From NCBI RefSeq assembly GCF_029168945.1, contig NC_083605.1, positions 3,975,280-4,039,279 of the forward strand: a stretch of DNA of 64,000 nt, read 5' to 3'. Every line of letters begins with the position of its first letter. The stretch's first letter is position 1. The stretch comes from Cannabis sativa (taxonomy: Eukaryota; Streptophyta; Magnoliopsida; Rosales; Cannabaceae). Shown here one piece after another: positions 22,968 through 33,285 of the stretch. The notes below the pieces were generated by a model. The model saw only the letters and a program-made list of their open reading frames with translations, had not been told where the DNA came from and did not search any database. The position numbers and the translations under genes are program-made.

Positions 22968-24411
22968 AATCTTTCACCAATCTCTCCATTCTATCTCTAG
23001 AAATATGGCCTAAACGTTTGTGCCAAAGCATGGAAGATCTCAAATCTGATCTTGCACGTTTAGAACCAACAACACCATTAAGAGAAGAAGAAGAAGGACA
23101 AGAGGGAGAAGTAATAGGAACAACTTCATGTAAATCAAGCTTATATAAGTTTCCACATAAAGTTCTATTTCCAATCAACATAGAGTCATGATACAAAGTC
23201 AGTTTTCCAATTCCAAAATGAAGACTATAACCTAGTCTATCCAAAATAGATACAGAGATCAAATTCCTCCTAATATAGGGTAAATAAGCAACATCATGCA
23301 ACTCCAAAAAATGCCCAGTATTTAGCTGCAGATTAACAGTCCCAAAAAATTCAACTCTGACTTTAGTATCGTCTCCCATGTACACATACTCCTCCAACCT
23401 ACTCGACCTTCTTCGACTTGTCACTGCCTGCAAAGAATTCGTAACATGAATTGTAGCACCAGTATCTAACCACCAAGTGTTTGAGGGCACATCAATAATA
23501 TTGGATTCCAAACAAACCATCACAAGACAATTACCTTTCTTCTCTAAGTGAGCTTTGAGCTTTCGCCAATCAGCTTTCTTATGCCCGAAGCATTGACAAA
23601 AGTTGCACTTCCCTTTGAAAAACTCATTCTTATGACCAGTTGAAGAAGAGCTTGCTTGTCCATTTCCCCTAGGATTGGTGGCTTTCTTCTTATGAAACCT
23701 TTGGTCACTAGAGTTGTTGGGAGTGAACTTTCTCTTGTGAAAATTGTTTGGATTGGTCACCATGGAGATACTTCTTGCTCTCCACTTTTTCATGTCCTCT
23801 TCTTCTTTGGCAAGAATAGCAGTCATCTCCTCAATGGTCCATTGCCCCTTTTGAGCATTGTAGCTTGATCTGATCGAATCGAATTGAGAAGGAATGGTTT
23901 CCATCACAAACCACACCATGTAATCCTCACCAAGATCCAATCCCATGCTCTTGAGCTTTTGGTAACAACTTATGAGCTTGTCAATGTGGGCTCTAATATC
24001 ACCCGTATCAGCATAATTAGTGTGATGGAACAAAGTCAAGCACTCATTTTTCTCATTCTTTGAGAACTTTTTGTACTTTTTCTTAATGGCAGCAAGAAAA
24101 TCCTTTGCATTTTCAATATGAGGAATACTATCACGAATAGACTCATCCATGTGATACCTCATAAGTATCAAACAACAGCGATTGGAATGCTCCCAATCCT
24201 CATAGAATTTCTTATCCTTTTCAGTGGCATCATCAACAGGTTTAAGAGGTGCATTCATTCTCAAGGCCAAATCCACTCTCATAAGAGTCAAATTCAACAT
24301 GAGAGATTCTACCCACTGTTTGTGGTCGGTTCCATTCAGTGTCAACATGGCACAGGTTCTTGAAATGCTTAAAGCTGAATGAGAAACGAGAGCAATAACC
24401 ATTAAATGCAT
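22939..24411 (-). pseudogene. Copia Gag, protease and pre-integrase region
   Basis: The 490-residue frame starts with a UBN2-type Gag domain (residues about 25-210). A zinc knuckle CNFCQCFGHKKADW follows near residue 270, in which the final cysteine is replaced by tryptophan, so the knuckle is defective. The protease has WWLDTGATIHV near residue 315. The pre-integrase block LWHKRLGHISRDRMERL is near residue 465. The frame stops at 22939 through a frameshift into the integrase frame. The ATG used is the first available; the true Gag start could be a little inside. Confidence 0.92.
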
Positions 24412-25771
24412 GTTATAACAATATCATGTCATTTGTGCTATTTTTCTCATAAATAAATGATCACAAAATAACAAATGATCATCATGTATGCTAGAGTTCT
24501 TAGACAAAATTTATAAAGTAGAACTCATACACAGGTAAGAACAATCTATTAAATATTATAATCAAATACATTAATTTACTATCGAAAGGATAGATAAATT
24601 GTGATTCATAATATTTAATAAATTTTCTTCACCATATTAAGCATTCTTAGCAAGCATTTATTATCGATAAGATAATTAATTACTTATAAGGATCTTAATC
24701 TTATATGGGAGGAAGATACAATATTTAAATAAATTAATATTTAAATGTTCCTCATTACCAAACAATTTTCCATGCTTAATCTTACGATAGGTAAAAAAAA
24801 TAAGCATTAATTGTTTAAATAAATATTAATTTATGCCATAACAAAATTATATTAATAACTAATATTATGAATAAATTCATAAATTAATATTATGCATAAA
24901 ATTATGATGTAGAAATGATAGAATGAAAAAATGGAATAAGTTGGTGAAAATGGTCCAAAATTTGACCTTGCACGCGCCCATTTTCCTTAATTTTTAATCT
25001 TACGACGTGTCGTTTTGGAAAAACGGCATGTCGTTTGGTGAAACGACATGCAGCAGAGTCATAAAATGACACGTCGTTTTTCGCTGCAAATTGGCTGAGT
25101 CTTCGTGCGTACGACATGTCATTTTTGAGAAAACAACATGTCGTTTGTAGAGGACGACGTGTCGCAGGGTCAAAAATGACCTGTCGTTTGTTGCTCAAAA
25201 AATGAGCTTCATTCAATGCAAAACGACATGTCGTTTGGCTGATAGAGGCCAAACGACAAGTCATTTTTCTGCTCTAAAAATGACGTTTTCATCCATGATC
25301 AACGACATGTCGTTTGCCCGACATAGGCAAAACGACAAGTCGTTTTTCGTCACCCAGCAAACTTCCCCATGGGTCCACGGGTCTGCAACTCAGATCGACG
25401 CGACCCCTTTCGTGACCTGGTCGTTTGGAGCATTCCCGGCCACCAAAACCGACGGCGTTTGAGGGGTTTTATTCCATTTTCAACCCTCTATCAATTTCTA
25501 ACATCCATTTCATCCATTTTTACAAAAAAAAAAACATTATTCATAAAATACAACAAATCCGAAAATGGCTTTCACCATTGATGAACACCTCCATAACAAT
25601 GAAACCAAAAGGCCATAAAAAAAATATATAACCCATTTAAATTGTAAATCTCATATTTACATTTCATCAAACATATAAATCCGAAAAAAAAAACAAAAAA
25701 TGTAATAAAATTTCAGATTTGAAAATAAAATGGGTTAGTTCAAAAATGGAATTCTAAAATCAAATATACTA
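24412..25771 (-). other. Leader region of the outer copia element
   Basis: About 1.36 kb lies between the primer site and gag. Bases 24412-24900 are A/T-rich and featureless. Bases 25002-25345 carry the ACGACATGTCGT palindrome cluster. Bases 25500-25770 are A/T-rich again. Open frames on both strands here (24902-25264 minus, 25202-25462 plus) simply translate the palindromes. Confidence 0.8.
25002..25345. repeat. ACGACATGTCGT palindrome cluster
   Basis: About a dozen copies of a 12- to 16-bp dyad lie within 344 bp at irregular spacing. Perfect ones are AAACGACATGTCGTTT (25221-25236) and AACGACATGTCGTT (25301-25314). Near-perfect ones include ACGACGTGTCGT (25002-25013), ACGGCATGTCGT (25023-25034), ATGACACGTCGT (25066-25077), ACGACATGTCAT (25111-25122) and AAACGACAAGTCGTTT (25330-25345). 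Sequence between copies is not repeated. Confidence 0.92.
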
Positions 25772-25784
25772 GCTCTTGATACCA
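25772..25784 (-). other. Primer binding site of the outer copia element
   Basis: On the minus strand TGGTATCAAGAGC lies two bases inside the LTR. It is the methionine-tRNA-like primer site typical of Ty1/copia elements. Confidence 0.88.
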
Positions 25785-25786
25785 AT

Positions 25787-27799
25787 TGTTAAAATTATCA
25801 CATAGATTATGAGCTATCCAAACACACATTCAACATTAATCATCATTGCTCATAATCATAAAACCAAGATCAATATTTTATTTAGAACATCCAAATAAAT
25901 ACACACATACCTCCCATTGAGCCATCCATGTGAGCCATTTGAATCCAAGAATCACCAAATGCAATGCAAACTTGTTGTGAAAAATTGTATACGCAAGTGC
26001 ACGCAATCGTAACAAGTAATAAAGTGATAAATCGAGTATCGTCTCTACAGGGATTGAAAATTGGAAATTAATTTATAAAACTAATTACTCACAAATTGTT
26101 TTCAACAAAAAAAAATAAAAATAAATTGGAAATTAATTTATAAAACTAATTACTCAACTATGAAGAAAACAAGTTAGAACTATTAAATTGACCTAAAAAA
26201 TACAAAGTTAATATAATGGTGCAAATGAGTATTGTTGTGAATTCATAATGTCAACTAGGAATTTAAAATGTCATAATCCTTTTTCCAAAGTATTTATGGT
26301 TTGATTCTCTAATTAATTAACATATTTCTATGCCCAATTAATTTTAAGAATACAAATTTAAGCATAATTCTTTCAAGTCATACAAGGTAAATAACATATT
26401 CCTATGCTATTTATAAATCAAACTTTTCCAAGGTGATATTCATGCATCATTCAAGCAATTCTACTAACCTTATTTTTTTCCAAAATTAAGATTAGCTAGT
26501 ACCTACTAATGGTGATCAAGCAAAAGTAAGCAATTGCACAATAAACACACTTGAATGAACAAAACCAATTCACTAAAGCATAGCAACAAAAAATCAAATC
26601 ACAATTTAAGTCAACAAAATAATTCTAACAAAATAAAAATTAACTCATAATAGATTGTGCAAAAATTAAAAAAATTAAAAGAAAAGAAAGATAGAAATAA
26701 AAACTCATTTAGAGCTTGTCACAAGACTCTAAGTTTCTTCTCCAAATTGATCTTCTTCTTCCTCTTGATTTTTGCCAATCTCAAAATTAAAAATGCTAAA
26801 TTAAAACCCTAAATAAAACTCTCCTTTTTTTTTCTCTCTTTTTCTTTTTCTTCTTTTTCTTCTTTTTCTTCATTTTCTTCCTTTTTCGTTGGTGGCACGA
26901 GCTCCAAATTACCAGCCACCTCCTTTCAATGTAATTCACGTCTCTTACCTCTTTTCACCATATACATATATAAATCAAAGCTTCCATCAAATTCCAAAAA
27001 ACCCTTCAATTATGCCAAAGAAAAATAATGATTAGCCCATTATTTTCATTTGTCTTTTCTGACTTTTTTTTTTTTACTTTTCAACTAGTAAAGTAAGGCC
27101 CAATAAACATAACATCCATTAGTGAATTAAGTGTAGAATATTTGGGCTTTAGTGAGTTTATGGACTTTAACATCATTTCTTAATTTGGATAATAAGTCCA
27201 AAATGTACATTTAATCTTTTAACAAAAATACACAACATTGAGATTAACACTTATAAAATGGGAAACTAAACTAAATTGATAAAATATTACAAAATTAATT
27301 AAAATTTAATCTAAAAATACTAAAATTAATATTTATGCAAAACTAAATCAAACCAAATAAAAGTCACTAAAATAAACTAAAAATACTTGAGAACAAAGCT
27401 AATTTAATGCCCAAAAAGATATAAATAACTCTATTTTCATAGAGTTATCAAAACTCAAGATTGGAGAGGAGCAGAATGTGGAGCTATCCCCTCTTCAACT
27501 TATTAACATTAACCTACTTTAAAACCACTTCTTCATATAAGACATATATATATATATATACATCTCATGCCCCTTTAACCCTAAAGGGTTATTTACTAAT
27601 TTGGGCTTAAGTGGTCCAATAATGGTATACTATAATTTAATGGGCCAATTATAGTTTTAAGGGTGCTCTCATGTGCCTCTAACATAATATATGATTATTA
27701 ACCATCCCATTATGGTAGTGAACAAATATTGGGCACATAGTTAATGATTGTGTTTATTAAACATATGATTATATTAGTCCATTAATATTAATTCTAACA
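25787..27799 (-). repeat. 5' LTR of the outer copia element, interrupted by a solo LTR
   Basis: The LTR occupies 25787-25972 and 27456-27799, about 530 bp once the insertion and its duplication are removed. On the plus strand it begins TGTTAAAATT and ends TTCTAACA, giving the inverted ends TGTTA/TAACA. A TA repeat lies at 27544-27560. The right boundary is inferred from the inverted ends because the partner LTR is outside the window. Confidence 0.8.
25973..27450 (-). mobile_element. Solo LTR inserted in the copia LTR
   Basis: A 1478-bp segment begins TGTTGTGAAAA and ends GAGTTATCA, flanked by the perfect duplication AAACT (25968-25972 and 27451-27455). Both ends match those of the Athila-like LTR (1191-2715), so it belongs to a related but different family; the middle is diverged. 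No internal region remains. A CTT-rich tract lies at 26820-26890, similar in position to that of the Athila-like LTR. Confidence 0.92.
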
Positions 27800-30047
27800 A
27801 TTATAACAACAAGTTTTTATATATAACATCACTTTGTACATTTGATTTCCTTTCCTTTATGAAATAGTTTCACTGCTGAGTAGGGGTGGCAAAACGTGTC
27901 ATCCTGTCGTGTTCGTATCATATTTTATGTGACCTGCTTTTATATTTCGTGTAAAGCGTATCGACCCATTTTTTGACTCGTGTTTAATTATCTCAATCCT
28001 AACCCGACCAATAAAAAATCGTGTCGTGTTTGTGTCGACCCACTGTGACCTATTTTGCTATTATTGAAGCTGGAATTGTAGAGAAAAATAAAAAATTTAA
28101 GCTCTTATATACATTTATGTATACTAGCAAAATACTACGTGCGAGGCACGTATACTAAATTTATGCTAGTTTTTTTCTATGTTATTTGAAAGTGATACAA
28201 TTAAAAATTAAAGAAAAAAATATTATTAATTATTAGGTGAGATTATTATTATGTGTATCTAAATATTATATTTTATAATGTTGTCAATTAAAAGTGAATA
28301 CCGAATGTAATATATTAGTGTTTAAGAAAGCTTGATGATTTAAATATGTTCTTAAGTTAATCCAAAGATAAATTAAAAATTGATGTTCCAATACTTAAAG
28401 AAACATTACTTAAATGGGTGTAAGATAGAAAGAAAATTAAAAATCAATCTCTAAATTATTGATAATTGAAGATAGCATTTGTCTAAAAATTGTAGATAAG
28501 AAAACTAATGATAGTCATTGGTGGATTTCAATCTTCATTTGCTTCGATAGAGACAATAGTGTAATTTTTGTATTTTGTACTTTTCATTCTAGCCGGGTCC
28601 GCATATATCTGGATTGTCCATTTTTTCGTTAATAAATTGAATATGGTAGTGTCGACAAAAAGTGAAAACCATGTTTAACAAAAAGTAATAGTATTCTATA
28701 ACAAAATACTATTAAATTATTTTAAAATACTATATTTTATTAAAATAAAACTATATACGATTAAAATTTCATATTTATCTTTACTCAAAAAGAAAAAATC
28801 TTGATTAAAAAAAAGAAAAAAAATGAAAAGTTTCTATTATTATCTCCACTGCCTTTCTAGATGTGAATAATGGTCTCTTCTTTCTTCCATATTCTTCTTT
28901 ATTTTTTGTATATTGTGTTTGCAACATATATGTAAATTTTTACGTAACTTTAAAAAACTTTGCTCCTGGAAACTAATGCATATGCCGAGCACTTAGAATC
29001 ATTTATTAGCTGTAAACTTTGTTGGTTTTTTTTCGCCATTGATGCTTGGTTTTGTGAACTTTGATAAAAGTCACGCTTCATTTTTATTATTATTATTACT
29101 TATATATTTTGTTATTAAGTTGTGAAGAAGAAAAAAGAGAAGTACGGATTGGAATATTATGTGTGATCCCATGGGAATGTCCAAATTGTAATAGGAAAAT
29201 GAATACAATAAATAATTAAAGAAAACCTAATCGTAGATGTACAACAGCAAAAACTCAATCGTATTTTTTTTAGATTTAATGGGATTTATTTTATTATATA
29301 TAAATGAAAAGTGACCCATGAATAAAAAGAAAATTAAAAATTAAAAAGAAACAGAATGTGTGTAAGATAAAAAGAAAATTAAAAATTAATTTCTAAATTG
29401 TTGATAATTGAAGATAACATTTGCTTCGACAGAGAATAGTATAATTTTTTATTTTGCACTTTTGATTCTAACCGAGTCTGCATATAACTGGATTGTCCAT
29501 TTTTTTGTGTATAAATCGAATATGGTAGTGTCGATAAAGCGGCGGTGTTCCTGCAAATAGTTATTTATTTTCATTTAAGATGATTAGACATGGTGTGCTT
29601 AATTAATTTAATTAAAAAAATTTACTTATGAAAGACAAAACTACACCTCTGCAGTATAATCCATTAACTGGACACCAGTACACGAAAATATTTTCTATAA
29701 CTACTTTTGTTTTTTAATTTTAAAAATAGAAAACAAAAATATATTCTATAATTTTTTATTTTTTAAATTTATTTAAGTTAGATTCAAGTCTGAGTTTAGG
29801 ATCAGAAGAGCAGTGGTTCGAATCTAGGTCCCAAGGTCTAGGTTAAAATCGAAGTCCAAAATATTAATTAATAAAAATTGTTTAAAAAAATTTCAAAAAT
29901 ATAAATTTTTTAAAATTTTGATTCTCAATTAAAAAATTGAAAAGTGAAAACAGTCCTATAGAATATGTTTTTAGAAAATATTTTTACTTTTTTAATTAAA
30001 AAAACAAAAAATTAATTAAAAAATTGTCATCAAACGAACCCTTAGTT
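27800..30047. other. Intergenic, with small repeats
   Basis: No gene is visible. Notable are a hAT-like end TAGGGGTGGCAAAACG at 27881, followed by repeated GTGTCGTGTT words to about 28050; a nested palindrome at 28123-28170; and a diverged direct duplication (28418-28656 and 29360-29534). The rest is A/T-rich. Confidence 0.6.
28418..29534 (+). repeat. Diverged direct repeat pair
   Basis: Bases 28418-28656 and 29360-29534 share long stretches such as GATAATTGAAGATA, CTGGATTGTCCATTTTTT and GAATATGGTAGTGTCGA. The second copy lacks about 65 bp of the first. Orientation is the same. Probably two copies of an unnamed repeat. Confidence 0.75.
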
Positions 30048-30909
30048 TTAAGGCCCTTCTATCATTGAGACCGTGGCATCATTGACAGAGCTTGTAGTAG
30101 CCTTTTGTGATCTGGGAGAGTTATGATAAGTAAATATTGGTCGAATGGGTTGAGGACGATTTGTTTCATTGCTGAGCATGAAAATTACATCTGCCATGCT
30201 TGGTCTATCTGTGGTGTGATCTTGTACGCATAACAGCCCAACATGTATGCATCTTATTGCTTCTAATGCAACATATGAGCCACCCATTGCTTCATCTACA
30301 AACTCCACTCCTTTACCCTCACTCCATAATTTCCATGCCTGAATGAATTCATATGATTCGTAATGAAATCAAAACATAAATTAATTATATAGAAATAAAT
30401 GTATATGCGTTAATTAATTCAACGAGAACTCACATAAGCAACAAGGCTGAGGTTCTGCTCATAATAATGGAAGTTAGAGTTCTTCTTGCCGCTCACTATC
30501 TCTATGATCAAGACACCAAAGCTAAAAACATCTGATTTTTCTGAGAAGACTCCACTCATGGCATATTCAGGAGACATGTAGCCTCTGTACTTAATTGCAA
30601 CATTGAACCATTAGCGCTTGTTAGTCATAACTCATCATACCAAAGTAAACACATGCATAAGTAGATTAAGATCCTTACAAAGTTCCAACAACTCTTTGAG
30701 TGTTTGCCATATCTACTGTTTCCTGGAAAATACGAGCCAAACCGAAATCTGATATTTTTGGATTCATCTTCTCATCCAAAAGAATGTTGCTGGCCTTTAA
30801 ATCTCTATGTATTACTCTTAAAGATGAGTCACGATGGAGATATAAAAGACCTCTGGCGATTTCAAGTATAATGTTCATCCGTGCATCCCAATTCAGCTGT
30901 TCTCTACCT
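30048..30909 (-). pseudogene. S-domain receptor-like kinase, 3' three exons only
   Basis: Minus-strand exons at 30909-30679, 30584-30434 (151 bp) and 30338-30048 join in frame with GT-AG introns and no internal stop, giving about 224 residues. The family is plasma-membrane Ser/Thr receptor kinases of the G-lectin/SRK type. Visible are [20 protein letters not shown], the catalytic loop [21 protein letters not shown] then [36 protein letters not shown] and the usual C-terminal tail VNDATVSMIEG. Everything before kinase subdomain VIb is absent: extracellular lectin and PAN domains, membrane segment, glycine loop and the ATP-binding lysine. Upstream sequence is A/T-rich desert, so this is a truncated copy or captured fragment. 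Splice sites are assigned by eye. Confidence 0.85.
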
Positions 30910-31721
30910 CTTGGAATTAATGGTAAAAAAAAATTCCATATATAATTCGTTCTTTTCCTGATCTCTCTCAACAAACTAATTGTATATGCGACTTATAAAA
31001 AAAAAAAAAAAACTAATTGTATATGCGGTTTAAGGTTCAATTTATTTTATATATATTTTTAATTTTTAGAGTTATAGTTGTGATTATATATAGAGTTGAA
31101 ATATGCTAAATATCAGTTTAAATATTAATAAGATTTGTTTTATTATTATTTTTATTATATATAAATAATATTTTATTATTTTATTAAATAAAAATAAAAA
31201 ATCACCCATGAATTTCTCATAAACCAAGAATTTCAGTTATATAGACACATTTTATATAGAATAGATATAGTTTGTTATATATATAATAAAAATTTTTAAA
31301 AATTCAAATATTTTTAATTTCATATTAAAGAAAATTAAATTTAAAATTTTTTAACTAACATTAATCACTAAATATATTAACTCCCATCAAAATTCACTAT
31401 AAATTTTTAGGTACCTAATTACTAATAATAAGAAGTATAAAAAACAAAAAAAATAATTCTTTATACCAGGATTTTGTATGTTTATATGGTACCTAATTAT
31501 ATGATGGGCTATTTATGGAAAATAAAGATAAGTTTTGATATATATGGTATAAAAACTTAATTACATTAAATATGACATTTTTTAAAAAAAAAACTTACAA
31601 ATATGGGAAAAAGTCATGAGGCATAAAAAAACTTTGAATTTGTGTTTCTTTTTATTTATTTTTCCTTTTTTTAAAAAAATAAAATACTAAAATAAATAAA
31701 AAAATGATCTCAACTATAGAT
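30910..31721. other. A/T-rich intergenic sequence
   Basis: I see no gene, and no trace of the missing kinase exons. A few bases just upstream of the first retained exon could be old intron. Confidence 0.5.
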
Positions 31722-31821
31722 ATTATTTTTTTTACAGAAATTAAACTTGTTATTTTTTTTATTTAAACTACTATTTTTTTTCTTTATTTTTTTGTTTAAA
31801 AATAATTATTTCATTAAAAGC

Positions 31822-31853
<32 letters not shown>

Positions 31854-33285
31854 CTAGTTTCATAAACATCATCCTGAAAAAAAAAACAATATAAAAAATT
31901 ATATTCTAAAAATAATATACACTTTAAAAATCAGTTTCATCAACATTGAAAAAAACTAATAATTTCATTAAAAGAATAAAAAAAAATAGTTTCATTATGT
32001 TATTAGAATTTTTTTTCAAGTTACTTTTTTATTATTTTGTTTCTAGGTTCTAAACTTACACTTATATTTTGTTATTAAATTATTGGTATGCATATGTGTT
32101 GTTTTGATTATATTTATGATTAGTATTTTTATTTTTTATTTTTGTATTTTTGTGTGTGTGTGTGTTTTTATTTGATTGTCTGATGAAACTGGTTTCAATT
32201 AACTTTATTATTAACATTTGTATTTTGTTATGATTTTTTATAACGTCAAAACTGGTTTCACATGTCGAAATTGGTTTCACAGGTTTTAACTGTTCTGTAA
32301 TGGGGTTGCTCCATTTTTATGAAATTATTGTATATTTTTTAGTTTCTATAAAACCAATTTTATTATTGTATAATATTTGAATAACAATTTTTATTTTATT
32401 TTAATCAATCAGTTTTTGATACACATTATTTTATTATTTTCATAACTGGTTTTTTTAAGTAACTAGTTTTTATAACTGATTTTTTTTTATTGTTGTTCAT
32501 AATTGAGTTTTATTCAATTTTTTATTAATTTATTTCAAGAAACTGGTTTTTATTTGTTTGTTTTTATTTTAGTTGTTTTACTAACTGGTTTCTCACATTC
32601 CAGTAATTTTTTTTTTTTTGTTATTCTTTTATGGTTTTTATTGCATTTTTGTCTCTTTAATTTTCTTTTTTTTTTTCTCTTTGATTTTAATTTATGATTC
32701 TCCTTATTATATTTGCTGCATATTGTATGTTTAAATTAACTTTAATTTTTGAGCAAGCAAATAAAAAATTAAATGCCAAAATAAAGAATGAAGTTAGAAT
32801 TTTGACTATTAGGTATTGATATAAAATTTATATGTTCGAAACTGGTTTTTAAATTTAGTATCGTTTGTAAAAGTTTAGTTATTAGGCATTGTGTATTTTT
32901 TATTATGTTATTGATGAAACTATTTTTTTTGCCTCTTTTAATGAAATAATTCGTTTCTTTTAATATTGATAAAACTGGTTTTTAAAGTTAGTATCGTTTT
33001 TAGATTGTAATTTTTTTCATTATCTTGTTGATGAAACTATTTTTTTTTATTCTTTAAATGAAATTATTAGTTTCTTTCAATGTTGATGAAACTAGTTTTT
33101 AAAGTTTGGATTCTTTTTAGATTATGATTTTTTATATTGTTTTTTTTTTCAAGATGATGTTGATGAAACTGGTTTTTTTTTCTGCTGTTTTTAATGGAAT
33201 AATTAGTTTTTAACAAAAAATAACAAATAGTAGTTTAATTAAAAAAAAAAACAAGTTTAATTTTTGTAAAAAAAAAATGAAATAT
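31722..33285. repeat. Foldback element with arms of about 250-280 bp
   Basis: The reverse complement of about 33043-33285 aligns with about 31722-31998 by eye over most of its length. Shared words include AATTAAACTTGTT, TTAAACTACTATTT, AGTTTCATCAACATTG and ACTAATAATTTCATT. The loop (32000-33040) is full of a degenerate GATGAAACTGGTTTTT word in one orientation. Arms may extend outward (31580 and 33630) in weaker form. No coding capacity and no clear target duplication. Poly-A runs near 31827-31853 blur the alignment. Confidence 0.75.
32180..33180 (+). repeat. Degenerate repeats of GATGAAACTGGTTTTT
   Basis: The word GAAACTGGTTT or a close variant occurs near 32184, 32247, 32539, 32838, 32970, 33087 and 33167, with weaker copies (ACTGATTTTTT, ACTATTTTTTT) between. 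In the last 350 bp spacing is about 115-130 bp with additional shared flanking sequence (AAAGTTAGTATCGTTTTTAG). It forms the loop and right arm of the foldback. Confidence 0.7.

Larger units (their letters stand above)
1..27799 (-). mobile_element. Outer Ty1/copia LTR retrotransposon, decayed, interrupted by three insertions, left end outside the window
   Basis: Read on the minus strand the pieces occur in copia order: LTR (25787-27799), primer site (25772-25784), leader, gag, protease, integrase (24411 down to 21797), then reverse transcriptase and RNase H (1190 down to 1). Integrase before reverse transcriptase is diagnostic of Ty1/copia. Removing the three insertions and their duplications leaves about 5.7 kb of element in the window; the 3' LTR lies beyond base 1. 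The coding frame is continuous across the insertion points: the residues on either side of 1186-1190/20550-20554 and of 20563-20567/21797-21801 join as expected for the reverse transcriptase N-terminal region. Several frameshifts and stop codons show the element is dead. The clade is not certain; the reverse transcriptase looks closest to the TNT1/Tork side. Confidence 0.93.

Noticed and set aside
25002..25345. CRISPR-like array of short repeats
   Set aside because: Spacing is irregular, units vary and overlap both strands, no cas genes exist, and the setting is a plant retrotransposon leader.
29815..29825. tRNA B-box-like GGTTCGAATCT, possible tRNA or SINE head
   Set aside because: No matching A box, cloverleaf or poly-A/T tail pattern could be built around it.
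31827..31853. Long poly-A as the tail of a LINE or processed gene
   Set aside because: No LINE coding sequence or target duplication lies upstream on either strand; it sits inside the foldback arm.
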